Assembly (NCBI GenBank): GCA_013146195.2
Contig: CM028383.1
Coordinates: 1-64,000, forward strand
Reading direction: 5' to 3'
DNA from: Codonopsis lanceolata
Taxonomy: Eukaryota; Streptophyta; Magnoliopsida; Asterales; Campanulaceae
Length of the DNA stretch: 64,000 nucleotides
The notes beneath the pieces were generated by a model. The model was not told where the DNA came from and ran no database searches. It saw only the letters and a program-made list of their open reading frames with translations. Positions 22,703 to 34,199 of this stretch are shown here, piece by piece. Each line of letters begins with the position of its first letter. The stretch's first letter is position 1. The position numbers and the translations under genes are program-made.

Positions 22703-23980
22703 TGATCGATGTTTTATTTTATCTATTTCCTTGCAAGTGAACAAGACTATTATAGAATAGACTCGGAAGCAAGGGTCGAACCCACAGAGACAAGTGATCA
22801 CGAACAGTGCGGTTATAGATAGCAAATTATTAACCTAAGGGGGGTTTTTTTATGTTTAATTCTACTCTAATTTACTAGTTATAGATGTTAACTAATTAGA
22901 CAAGAATAATGTATATGAAGATCTTATGGTGAGTGGAAATCTAGGATTCGGGTTTCACTTATATCTCCTTTATGTTCAATTCATAATAATGTCATTCAAT
23001 GTCTTGGGTTCGTTCACTAAAAATAGATATGGTCTGTTGAACAATTGGTTCGCCTCCTCCCCGCAAAATTCACCCATTCCATATCCTAAGCACAGAACTG
23101 TAATCTAGCTGTCACCTAGATTTATGATCTATCTGTCACCTAGATCATGTAAGAACCTGGTCCTAACTTATCACTCTCGTGCTTCGATAGGTCCAATTTA
23201 TTGTGTTGGTGAGCCAGTGTACGACATATGCACTTGGTCATGCAGGTATCCGCACCTCTAAGCCTTTATTATTTGCGATTACATTCATTTGTTCAAAGCG
23301 AAATAATAAAGGGATTGATAAACAACACAATCAACAAGCATTGAATAGACATATATATGAGAATCAAAACATAAATTCGATACAAGTTACCTCCCACCTC
23401 CTAGATTAGGGATGATTTAGTTCATCATAGACGATGAACAAAGAGCACATGAAGATGATGGAAGACATGATTTGATCTTCAATACTTGAAATTACAAAAC
23501 CTAATTATGTTATACAATCTAAAACTACCTAAAATCTATGTAAAGAGAGCTTCCAGCCGTCCTCCTTATGCTTAGGCTCGGCATCTGACTTCTATATATA
23601 CTTGGGAGTTGTGATTGAATCGAATGACTGTGTGAAAACCCGAATTTCGCAAGATTCTCGCCTACCTTGCGGTCGCAGGTGTGGATACTCTTGCGTCCGC
23701 AAGGTCTCCAGTGTGTGTGCTTCTTGGCTCTTCAATTGCTGGCTTCAGGGACCGATACTGCCTACCTTGCGGTCGCAAGGTCTGAGGCAGACTTTATTTT
23801 CTTCAATTTTTCTTTCTTTGTAATTTGCACTTACAACCCTGGAGTTTCGCGTATTTTCACGAACAATCCTGAAACTTACAAAACTCACCAAAAACATATA
23901 TTAGTACTCAAAAGACTCATGAAATAGCCTAATTCAAGTCACAGAAGCATATAAAATCGACGTATAAAATACATCGATCA
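22703..23980 (-). mobile_element. Complete Athila LTR (3' LTR)
   Basis: 1278 bp bounded by TGATCGATGT and ACATCGATCA, which are perfect inverted termini. On the minus strand a TATA box lies at 23593-23600 (TATATATA). Palindromic CCTTGCGGTCGCAAGG-type elements lie just upstream of it at 23664-23680, 23690-23705 and 23764-23781. The right LTR (30745-31332) and the fragment at 14800-15058 match its outer part. Confidence 0.92.
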
Positions 23981-23996
23981 AATACCCCCAAACTTG
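23981..23996 (-). other. Athila polypurine tract
   Basis: On the minus strand AAGTTTGGGGGTATT directly precedes the LTR start TGATCGATGT, the expected place for the plus-strand primer. Similar AAGTTTGGGGG tracts recur at about 24895, 26160 and 28170 inside the element. Confidence 0.7.
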
Positions 23997-26386
23997 AACT
24001 TTGCTCGTCCACGAGTAAACAAATAAACTTATAAATACAAAAACATCTAAATAACAAAAATTAAAATCTTTTTGTGAGGGTGACACTATTTACACTCCTC
24101 TATAAACCCACAAACTCAAGGAGACTCTTTCGAGTGACTCAACTATGCATAAATACAAAAACAACATATAAATATAAACTAAAATACAACATAAAATCTT
24201 TTGGTTTCATCCTCAAGTTATAAGCATATGGCATGCATGTAATCTCAGTTTGATGCTCACCACATATATGCAGGCTTAGTCATATAGAACCAACTAGTCT
24301 TTTCTTAATACTGCTACTACTTTTAATTTCTCCGTGTGTGTGTGATCACCAGTCTTAAAGAATATCTTGACTAAAACAGTTTTATTGAGCTAAACACCAC
24401 ATTCATATGAAAATTACAGTTTAATAGAAAATCATGCATTAAGAAGTATGAGATCTACCATTCAAACCTGGTCACATACAGAAAGGTCCCAAGGATTCAA
24501 AAGATTTACACATCCATCCCATGCACTTCTATGTATGTATACAATGCTCTCCTATCCCAATGACTTGTAATAGCTAAGATTATGCTAACACAGTGAGCTT
24601 TAGGGTGAATAATAATGAATATGGAGTGTGTGATCAATTTTATGTTACTTACTTGACAATAAAAACAACATAAGCATTGGCAAGAAGATCATTAGGACTT
24701 TTTAAGCTTGTAATGTAAGGCCAAGGTGTTGGGGGATTTGATGGAAAGGTATTGGAATTCAAAGTGAGAGAGTAAGACTACCCTTTATCCCTCATACTTC
24801 CAAGCAAAAGGAAGTTTTCCCTATTTAGGCTAGGACCTGCAAAGACCACAAGTGGAGGGGTACTTTGTGTTACTTTTCACTTTTCTTCTTTATCCCCCCC
24901 AAACTTGTTTTGGGCACTAGATTTTCTAAAAATATCACATTCCAATCAGCAGAATTTTTCTAACATATTTTCTCTTGAAAGCTATGCTTCCATTTGAATC
25001 TTTGTTAACACTCTTCTTCTTCCGTTTCATTTTTCGTCGACACATGTTTTTTTTTTTTTTTTTTTTTTTCGACGACGGAAAGAAGAAACCTTCTGAAAAA
25101 TAGCCTAACTGAAAAGAAGTGGTCCTCCTAGAATCAATTTCCCACCCAATCCTACTCTCTCAAAGGGTAGGCTAAAAGTGTATAGGCTTTTAGGGTTAAG
25201 TTAATGTGGGTAAAGAAACGATGTCGAATGGGGTTTTAAATAGTGTGCTTAGCACACTCCATTCTTTTTCATTAGGCTCAAAGGGGACACTAGGGATATA
25301 TTTAGTATAGGTCAGGGAATATTTAGGCTCTAACGATCCAAAGATGGCCTAAATCATTTCTTAATGCCAAATGCTCACATAATATTTAAAGCAAGTAAGA
25401 TAACACAAAATATCATATCAACTATGGGAATTGGGTTGAGTGTTTAGCATCACTGGATTTCACATAAGCATTCGCTAAGACAGATGGTAGGGACAATTAA
25501 GACTAACATGCAAACACGGTTCGAAAGTGTGCTTGAGATATATAAATGAGAAAAATCCAAGGGATCTATTTATCATGCAATTGACCCTAAGTTACAATTT
25601 AATGCAACAATCATGTTCGAATGGCTATGCATCATATTCTTGTGCATATCCTGTTGAAGATCAATCGGTGTTATAAACTTTATAAAACTATTCTAATCAA
25701 TCCAAAATTATGACTGGTGTGAGTGCATGAAGAATTTGGAGAAAAGTAAAAGTTTCGCAAAATTAAGTAAATTCCGTGGGGATCTACTGACTAACTATGC
25801 GGTTCATTGCACTAATCTCCTCATGGACTACGACTAGCATTACCACACCTAAACTCGAGGATGAATATTTTGAATTTAAATATTTTTTTTTTATATTTTT
25901 CTAAGAAATTGAGAAAATTGGAGGTGATGACAATGACACAATTGATGATGGGTCCCCATAAGAGGAACCCACGAGTATCTAATGTGAGTGTATTCTGGTC
26001 AAGGCAACACCTCCGAAAATCAGAAAAAATAAAAACAGGATAAATAGGGTGAAGAGTTAAATGGTCATCAAATAAAGCAATTCTCTTTCACCCTAACGAC
26101 ATAGCCCAACTCCATTCTTCGTTAGGCTGGGACCTGCTAAGACCTAAAATTTTCAATCCCCCCCCCAAACTTAAGTTCTATTTTGTCCTCAAAATAGAGG
26201 AACATATGAGAGGATTGATGGGGTAGGACAAATATCAAAAGGACATAGCTGGTCCACCTAACGAACGAGGATGGAACTTGGGCCTCGACTCAAGGTGAGT
26301 CGGGCGGAGATAACGAATGAGGATGAAACTCGGGGATCGTGCCTGGTGGCAGCCCATAATAGTTGGACAGATTCTGTCCAACAGTG
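23997..26386. other. Athila 3' non-coding region
   Basis: About 2.4 kb without a supported ORF, as is typical between the env-like ORF and the 3' LTR of Athila. It contains a poly-T run (25047-25069) and PPT-like runs of C on the plus strand (24895-24902, 26159-26167). I see no other structure in it. Confidence 0.75.
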
Positions 26387-27369
26387 TTAACATAGCCGAA
26401 AAAATTCAGCTGGCTCAAGACGCATCTGTGCCAACCGCCGACTCACCATATCGCTTGAGGATAGCCGCCTCCAACCCGTTGGAGATCCCAACGAGTGGAT
26501 CCTCGTTTTCCTCTTCGGTTCCTCCTCTTGAGGAACCCTCACTGGCCGGTGATGCTCAAACAAAATGGCCCTAGTAATGACCGGACCAGCCTTCAGCCTC
26601 TCAGCGTGTTTGGGCATTCTCACGTTTGCCCCCCTACACAAGTCAGTGATCAAATGCGGGAACGCGAACCCCGCATTCGTCCTACCTCTAATTAGGGTCT
26701 TGATTTGGCCGTTGATCAAACGGCCAACATCAATAGACCCATTAGTCATGATGGTGTAGGTCAGAACAGCCCTCTCCCAATTCACCGTGTTTTGGTGACT
26801 TGAGGGCATGAGACGGCCACAAACAAATTTATACACGGGCTTGGCCGTGTCTTGAAGGAAGGACTCTCTCATGGTGCGAGGTCCATATGGTGGGTTACGG
26901 TTATAGGACCACTCCACACCAGGGAGAGCAATGACAAAGATTCACCACCTCGACAGGATACGGGCCGAGGTGTGTGTTATAATCATCGGCACCAACCGCA
27001 AAGTTGGAGGTGCCAAGTACATGTTAATGCTTTCTGATGAAAAATTAACTACTTTATTCCTAACATTAACAAGGTGTCTAGCACACCGCCATCCATGCCA
27101 ATGTCGCCATTGGCGTAGAATTCTGGACAATAGGGACTATGGCGTCCCTAAGCGGAGAATCTAACAAGCCCCCACCTACGAGCCATCAGAACGGGACGAA
27201 TACCAAAATCTTCAGCCTTGAATCCCCTTTCGGGCACCAAGGACTTGGAGAGTTTGTTGGTGTACCTTTCTGATGCTTCGTAGGACACGAAGCGGGTGAT
27301 GTCAAAATTTTGTTCTTCCTCCTGAACTGGGCCGGAGGATGAAGAAGCCGTATTTCTACGCTTAAACAT
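26387..27369 (-). pseudogene. Athila env-like ORF (putative plant transposon protein)
   Basis: The start is placed at the ATG at 27369 (MFKRRNTASSSSG), which follows a long leader. The N-terminal part has TRFVSYEASERYTNKL and LVPERGF; later frames show FYANGDI-like, VNFSSESINMYL and, in 26387-26917, the well-preserved RESFLQDTAKPVYKFVCGRL and GAGFAFPHLITDLCRGANV-like sequence (here NAGFAFPH). These mark the plant-transposon protein family found in Athila ORF3. There are at least two frameshifts (near 27150 and 26920). I see no signal peptide, so env-like is a positional label. Confidence 0.8.
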
Positions 27370-27375
27370 TTTGTT

Positions 27376-28330
27376 TGATAAAATTTTAAAAACTAAAAAA
27401 TATAACAATTAAAATGTGTTTTAAAAATTTTAAAATTAAAATTTAATCTAAAGCATGCAAAAATATATCTACGTTAAAAATTAACTAGCACCCTAGCATG
27501 CAAATATTTCACGTATAAAATTAAAGAGGGTGTTAGGAATACTAGTTTGCACCGATCCGAGTGAATGCAACCGAGTGAGCTGATCTTCTACAAAGCAACA
27601 ATGGTGATTCTTCCTCTCGCCTTCAAAATCTTCAACTTGGAATGGAGTGTAATGGGAGATGGGTGAGGGAGATGAAGGGTTTTGAGAGAGAGAGAGAGAG
27701 TGTATCTTGAAGTTGATGCTGAAATTTTGAAGATCTCGCCGAATTCTTGAAGAATTTGGACCTGCCGCTTCAAGAGAGATGAGAGTTTCTGTGTGTGATC
27801 TGAAGAAGAAACCCGGTGGCTTTAAATAAAGGGACCTTGCGGTCGCAAGGTCTGCCACACCTTGCGTCCGCAAGGTGGACAGTCAAAGCGGTTGGGATTC
27901 CTTCATTCATTCCCCATCCGACACCTCCCCGCCCGATATTCGCCGCCCGAGATTATCGGGACCTTGCGGTCGCAAGGTCTGCCACACCTTGCGTCCGCAA
28001 GGTGGGCAGAAACTTCACTTTGTCTTCTTTCCAACTTTTCAACAGCTTGCAGTTTAGTCCTTTCGTTAATTCCGTTATGTCTTTGATAATTCCTGTATGA
28101 AAAATCTAAACAAAAATTCTAAACTAAAAATTATTAGCAACATATAAATACAACATTAAGATGTTTTTCTCCCCAAACTTAAATTTTGGCATATTTAATT
28201 AAAAATTAAATGTCCAAGAATAGAATTTAACGGAGAAAAACATATCTAAATTAACTAGTTAACAAATAACTTTCAAATTAGTGGGTTGCCTCCCACTTAG
28301 CGCCTTTGTTTAACGTCTTTGGCTCGACCA
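27376..28330 (-). promoter_or_regulatory. Athila internal region upstream of env-like ORF, promoter-like
   Basis: Two identical 47-bp blocks (starting 27834 and 27959, 125 bp apart) each hold CCTTGCGGTCGCAAGG and CCTTGCGTCCGCAAGG. The same palindromic element lies upstream of the TATA box in the LTR. On the minus strand the blocks are followed by a TATA-like TTTATTTAAAG (27820-27830), a CT-rich leader with (CT)n at 27690-27703, and then the env-like ATG at 27369. This suggests an internal promoter. No long ORF here is supported. Confidence 0.5.
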
Positions 28331-28340
28331 AACTGCAAGC

Positions 28341-29638
28341 CTAGTCTCTTGGTGGTTCATTGTCAGCCAAACGGATTAATTCAATTGTTCGTTCAACTGA
28401 CATTGGCTCAAAATACGGCTTGAGTCGGTGTCCATTCACTTTAAACACTTCATTATTTTTGGGGTTTTGTATATCAACAGCCCCATGAGGATAAATTCGT
28501 ACTATTCTAAAAGGACCAGACCATTTGGATTTTAATTTACCTGGGAATAACCTTAACCTAGAGTTAAACAATAATACTTTCATACCTGGATGAAGCATTT
28601 TGTTGGCTAATCCCATGTCATGATACTTTTTGGTCTTTTCTTTATAAGTTTTTGCATTTTGGTACGAATTGAGTCTATGTTCTTCTAATTCATTTAACTG
28701 GAACAATCTTTCTTCTCCAGCTAATGTCAAATCTAAATTCAATTCTTTAATTGCCCAATAGGCTTTGTGCTCAATTTCCACTGGTAAATGGCAAGCTTTA
28801 CCATATACCATCCTATATGGACTCATTCCTATGGGTGTCTTAAAAGCAGTTCGGTATGCCCATAAAGCATCCTTAAGTTTAGATTCCCAATCTTTACGAT
28901 TAGGCCTAACTTTTCTAACACTGCTTTTATCTGCCTATTGCTTACTTCTACTTGTCCAGAAGTCTGTGGATGATAAGGTGTAGCTAACTTGTGAGTTACA
29001 CCATGCTTTCTAAGAACACTGTTTAACAACTTATTGGTAAAATGAGTTCCTTGGTCACTTATTATGGCCTTAGGGACTCCATATCTAGCAAATAAATCTT
29101 CAACAAATTTGACTACTGTTTTTCCATCATTAGTTTTAGTTGCTACTGCTTCTATCCATTTAGAGACATAATCAACTGCTACCAAAATATATTCACAATT
29201 ATTGGACACAGGAAAGGGACCCATAAAATCAATACCCCAAACATCAAAGATTTCAACTACTAAATAAACATGTAAGGGCATCTCGTTTCTCTTTCCTATA
29301 CCACCTGTTCTTTGACATTTGTCGCATGTTTTGTAAAACAGTTCACAATCTCTAAAAACAGTAGGCCAATACAAACCTGATTGCAAAATTTTTCGAGCGG
29401 TTTTATTACCACTAAAATGACCACCACACGAATATCCATGGCAAAATTCCATGATACCTTGTTGGTCTTTTTCTGGTATACATCTTCTTATTAAAGAATC
29501 AGAGCAAATCTTGTATAAGTGAGGAGCTTCCCAAAAATAATTTTTCGTTTCCGCCAAAAATTTCTTCTTTTCGTAATGATCAAAATCCGGATTAATTATA
29601 TCACACATAAGTAGTTGACAAAAGTCAAGACATACCAA
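28341..29638 (-). pseudogene. Athila integrase
   Basis: Frame 28829-29638 carries the zinc-binding end (KTCDKCQRTGGIGKRNEMP), FDVWGIDFMGPFPVS with the first catalytic Asp, AIISDQGTHF with the second Asp, and TPYHPQTSGQVEVSNRQIK with the Glu. These are hallmark Athila sequences. Frame 28341-28826 has the C-terminal part (YRMVYGKACHLPVEIEHKA; LKSKWSGPFRI; VFKVNGHRLKPYF). A single frame change near 28830 separates the two. Otherwise the catalytic triad is intact and this is the best-preserved integrase in the window. Confidence 0.94.
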
Positions 29639-29639
29639 G

Positions 29640-30060
29640 GGTCGGAATCTTTAATGGCTAGGAGTTGTTCATCGAGAAAATTATCATTAATGGGGACAGA
29701 TCATCAAGAAATTGACGTTCAGTAAGGGTGAAAATTCTAACCTAGACAAGTGGTCGGCCACAACATTCTCGGTTCCCTTTTTATCCTTGATTGTTATGTC
29801 AAATTCTTGTAACAATAACATCCATCTAATTAATCTTGGTTTAGCATCCTTCTTACTTAAGAGATATTTCAATGCGAGAATGATCGAAAAAGATTATCAC
29901 CTTTGATCCTAGCAAATATGATCTAAATTTTTCTAAAGCATATACTATCGCTAAAAATTCCTTTTCAAGTATAGTGGTATAATTCAATTGAGCATCATTC
30001 AGAGTTCTACTAGCATAATGGATCACATGAGGCTTTCTATCTACCCTTTATCCTAACACG
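29640..30060 (-). pseudogene. Athila RNase H
   Basis: Frame 29687-29872 has KPRLIRWMLLLQEFDITIKD and GTENVVADHLSRLE, the C-terminal end of Ty3 RNase H. Upstream, 29880-30060 reads YTTTEKEFLAIVYALEK-like text across a frameshift. It would degrade the RNA strand during reverse transcription; the frame is broken. Confidence 0.85.
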
Positions 30061-30735
30061 GCTCCAATTGCAAAATCGATGCATCACACATGATTTCAAA
30101 AGGAAGTGACCAAGGGCGGATAAAATTGGAGCGATAGTTAACTTTTCTTTTAATAAATTAAAAGCTTCTAAACATTCTTCATAAAAAATAAACTCTGTAT
30201 CTTTGCTAGTAAATTACATAGAGGTTTACATTTTGGAAAAGTCTTTTATAAATCTTCGATAAAAACCGGCATGACCAAGAAAACTTGAACTCCTTTAACT
30301 GAAGTGGGAGGGTAGTTGTGAAATAACTTCAATTTTGCTTTGTCAACTTCAATTCCTTTATTTGAAACAACATGCCCTAAGACAATTCCATGTTTTACCA
30401 TGAAGTGACTTTTGTCCCAACTTAAAGTTAAATTAGTTTCGCAAAGATCTTTCGGGGACGGATGTAAGGTTTTCTACAGCTGATCAAAAGAATTTCCGCG
30501 AAAAATCATCCATGAAAACTTCTACGTATCTTTCAACTAAATCGAAAATATAGAAATCATGAATCTTTGAAAAGTAGGCTGGGTGCATTACACAACCCAA
30601 AAGGCATTCTCCTAAAAGCAAAAGTACCAAAGGGACATGTAAAGGTTGTTTTCTCTTGGTCTTCGGTGCACAGGGATCCGATTATATCCAGGAAAACCAT
30701 CAAGAAAGCAATAATATTCATCACCGCTAATCTTT
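30060..30735 (-). pseudogene. Athila RT, 3' two-thirds only
   Basis: Minus frames show QILERLA, GYN-like remnants, EDQEKTTFTCPFGTFAFRR and MPFGLCNAP (30557-30735), then VDKAKLKLF-like and finger/thumb text in other frames to 30060. The YVDD box region (about 30510-30530) reads EVFMDDF in a shifted frame. The N-terminal part of RT is missing: at 30735-30745 the sequence jumps into LTR. Frameshifts are numerous. Confidence 0.8.
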
Positions 30736-30744
30736 CAAGAATTT

Positions 30745-31332
30745 GGTTCATCATAGGCGATGAACAACGGCACATGAAGATGATGGAAGACATGATTTGA
30801 TCTTCAATACTTGAAATTACAAAACCTAACTATGTTATACAATCTAAAACTACCTAAAATCTATGTAAAGAGAGCTTCCAGCCATCCTCCTCTTCCTTAG
30901 GCTCGGCATCTGACTTCTATATATACTCGGGAGTTGTGATTGGATCGAATGACGTGTGAAAATCCGAAAAGGTGCATTGCGCTACGCTACCTTGCGGTCG
31001 CAAGTCTTGGATACCTGCGTCGCAAGGTCTCCGTGTGGGTGGCTTTTGATTCTTTGATTGCTTGCGACTTCGGGGCCTATACGCCTACCTTGCGGTCGCA
31101 AGAAATTGCAGTGCACTGCGTCCAAGGTGTCCGGTTGTGCAATCTTTATTTTTCTTCATTTTTCTCTTCCTTGTAATTTGCACTTAAAACACTGGAGTTT
31201 CGCGTATTTTCACAATAATCCTGAAACTTACAAAACTCACCGAAAACATATATTAGTACTCAAAAGACTCGTGAAATAGCATAATTTAAGTCATAGAAGT
31301 ATATAAAATCGACGTATAAAATACATCGATCA
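30745..31332 (-). mobile_element. Partial Athila 5' LTR
   Basis: 588 bp matching 23420-23980 of the full LTR, ending in the same ACATCGATCA. The inner 700 bp of the LTR and the PBS are missing and replaced by RT sequence. The palindromic CCTTGCGGTCGCAAG elements at about 30990 and 31087 are partly mutated. Confidence 0.9.
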
Positions 31333-32528
31333 GTCACCTCCCACCTATGACTCAGATAGTGAAGTTAAATACTCTCCTTTTCAAGCTAACATAGAACAAT
31401 CTCATGAAGAGCCTTCAAAAGAAGAAATCCTCAAGGATGCTCAAGACATGCTAGAGGAATTCAATGAATTTAGAAAGGCCTATGTTAAGCTAGCTAAAAG
31501 TCATGAGGGCCGAACCGAGAAATCCATCTTTGAAGCCGAGTTAAAAACTCTCCATGGAGTCCAAGAGGAAAGTATCAAGTTAAAAGAAGAGAACAAGTTT
31601 CTCAATGAAAATGTTGCTTGCCTTATTGATCATGCCAAAGAGTTATCTGCTGAGAAAGAAGAGTTGCAAAAAACCATTAACTCATGGAATAACTCAACGG
31701 CAGTCTTTGATCAAATTCTTGGAGATCAGAAGCCCTCAGCAGATAAATCTAGGCTAGGATTCTCTAATAACATTTACGGTGCAACCTCTCGAACAAGAAA
31801 ATGAACATTTTACGCTGAATAGTAATATTCTGCACAATATCGAAACCTAACAAGGGTAAAGAAGGAATTGGCTACACTGCTACTCCTTATAAATACCACT
31901 AAGGTTCAAATTATCAAAAATAGTGAAGCTTTGAAAGCAAAACAATCATCTGGCTGGAGATAAATGCTGCTAAAGGAGGTGCGTATTTCACTTACTGACC
32001 CTCCACAACATACGTAAAAGCAAAGGCCGGCCAAGCGTTTCGGGGCCTACGAAAGTCTGCGCTCAAACCTATCGATTCATCAACGGCACTACGGATGGTG
32101 CCGGCTGCTACGAATGTTGAAACCAAGCTTAAAGGCAAAATGCATGAGGTATCAAAGTCTACTACCGGCAAACATTCTTCTCGCTAAAGCAAAGCTAGCG
32201 TCAGATACAAACTCAAGAAGCCTCATACGGATGCTCCTAAGCTTTGTTGTTAACAAGTGCCGCTAAATCAAAAGTTCTTTGTTATGAAAAATGTTCAAAA
32301 ACCCTCCAACATCGAGCATGATCATGTAGACTACGTAATTTCCATCATCTGTACATTTTGCAAGTGTTTTGGCCACTTGGTCCATGAATGTCTCTGAAAT
32401 CCATCATGATGCCTCTTTGGATCCCCTATTCCAAAAATCGAGGCAAGTATGGGTTCCAAAAATACGCTAACCATTTGGACCCATAAGAAAAATAAAAGGG
32501 ACCATGATTTTCTTACCCTTACATCTCG
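31333..32528 (+). pseudogene. Copia copy 2 Gag C-terminal part
   Basis: The open frame 31448-31804 (MLEEFNEFRKAYVKLAKS then Lys/Glu-rich text) reads as a coiled coil, with heptad-like spacing through LKEENKFLNENV. Copy 1 has the same at about 16860-17290. After 31805 the frame is lost. A retroviral-type knuckle CTFCKCFGHLVHEC (CX2CX4HX4C) is seen at about 32351-32392, just before protease. The N-terminal Gag is absent because the element is cut at 31333. Confidence 0.75.
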
Positions 32529-33860
32529 GTGTGCTTCATGGCTAGCTCAAATTCGGAGAAGAAAGATGTATGGTATCTAGATAGCGGCTACTCTAGACAT
32601 GGCCAGGAGAATCCTGCCTTCTCTCTAAAGTTTACGGCGGAAGGCCCTCGGTCATCTTCGGAGACAATGCTAAAGGAAGAACAATTGGCTATGGATCCAT
32701 CATTAGAAATCTCTCCATTGGAAAAGTCTCTCTAGTAGAAGGCTTGAAACATAATCTCACAGTATTTCTCAGTGCGTGACAAAGGGCTTATGTCAATTCT
32801 CCTCAAGCAGATGTGATATCAAGGATCAGGTCTCTTGCTCAACCTTAGTTCTTGGACATAGACAAGGGAATGTCTATGTGATAGATTTGAATGCCTACGG
32901 TAAGGGGCGCTAATCTATGTCTTGTGGCAAACTACACTCAAGACAAAAAGGCTGTAGCATAAAAGACTCGGCCATTTGAACTTCAAGTATCGGCCAAGCT
33001 ATCCAAAGAAGATCTAGTTAAAGGATTACCAAAGGTCTCGCTGATCATGATCGTGCGTCAAAGCGTGTCAGCTGGGAAAGCTCTCACAAACATCATTCAA
33101 AAGCAAGCCGGGGACTCTCAGCAGCGAGACCTCTTCAACTACTTCACATGGATCTCTTCGGACCGTCACTACCATTAGCTATGGTGGTCACGGATACCGC
33201 TAGTAGTAGTGGATGATTATACAAGATACACTTGGGACAGAGATGATGTCTTAAAGACCACACTTATGATCTTCTTACGGCTTTATTGAGGAAGGCGCAA
33301 AGCCAAAAACTTCGATGAAATCGGTGGCGTTCGATCGAGACAATGGTGCTTGAGTTCACCAACAATGGAATAGCAAAATCTTTGTGATGATCACGGCATT
33401 GGTCACAATTTCTCTGCAGGTAATGAGGACACGCGGCGAGAATGGTGTTGCGAAAGGAAAAAGCGAGAACACTTATCGAAGGCGCTAAAACAATGCTCAT
33501 TGAAGCAAAGTTGCCCAAACATACAGGCGAAGCCGTCAGCAGCAACGCTTCACTTCGAGCAGTCGTTGATCAACAAATTTCACGGTAAAACACCTATGAA
33601 CTTTGGAGAGGTAAAACCCCAAACATTGGATTTTTTAAAATCTTCGTTTAAGTGTTTTGTAGTCTACAATGGTAATGACTCTGAGAGGAAAATTTGATCA
33701 TAAAGCCGATGAAGGTGTATTTACGGGTTATGCTTTATACTCCAAGCTTACGGGGTTTTTAACAAGATCATTAAAAATAGTTGAATACGTTCATGTCTCA
33801 TTTGATGAATTTGATTTATTAGAGCCACCACGTGGCTCCAAATGTTCTTGATGACTTTGT
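32529..33860 (+). pseudogene. Copia copy 2 protease and integrase
   Basis: The protease start is intact as KDVWYLDSGYSRH (catalytic DSG) at about 32565. FGDNAKGRTIGYGSI-like text follows in another frame (32655-32700). Integrase remnants: CQLGKLSQT-like (about 33070), LHMDLFGPS (33140), VVVDDYTRYTW (33210), an NGVA..K-R remnant (about 33440) and the GRKPNIGFFK-like / FKCFVVYNGND segment (33610-33680). The C-terminal part KADEGVFTGYALYSK is open at 33669-33851. Many single-base shifts. Confidence 0.82.
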
Positions 33861-34199
33861 TAATGTTGAGGCAGGTACCTCCCAACCATCAACCTCTCAT
33901 ATACCTAATCCTTCACCGCAACTCAATCAAATATTCACGACCATCACTTATTATCAAAGCGGGTCACCGAAGACTTCAACCGCAACGAAAACTCAATTCG
34001 AGAACCTTTTGTTTCGAACACGAAAATCCTATTCCTAAACTCACCTATGAACCAAACTGCGAGCAGAACACTCATCAAGACACGACTGATCTTCCTTAGC
34101 CTTCCTTGAACCTTGTCATGAAGAAGCAGCTGACAATCAATCACATTCTGCTATCACAAGAACATGTAAAGACCATCCAATCTCTCAAATCATTGGTGA

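Larger units (their letters stand above)
22703..31332 (-). mobile_element. Athila (Ty3/Gypsy) element, internally deleted
   Basis: On the minus strand the order is partial 5' LTR (31332-30745), RT fragment, RNase H, integrase, env-like ORF, long non-coding region, PPT, full 3' LTR (23980-22703). Gag, protease, the N-terminal half of RT, the PBS and part of the 5' LTR are missing. The outer flanks differ (GCGAT before 22703, GTCAC after 31332) and even belong to different elements (LINE on the left, Copia gag on the right). The unit therefore looks like a product of recombination or deletion rather than a single clean insertion. Confidence 0.88.

Noticed and set aside
26387..27369. True retroviral envelope gene
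   Set aside because: No signal peptide, glycoprotein features or transmembrane segment; it matches the plant transposon protein of Athila.
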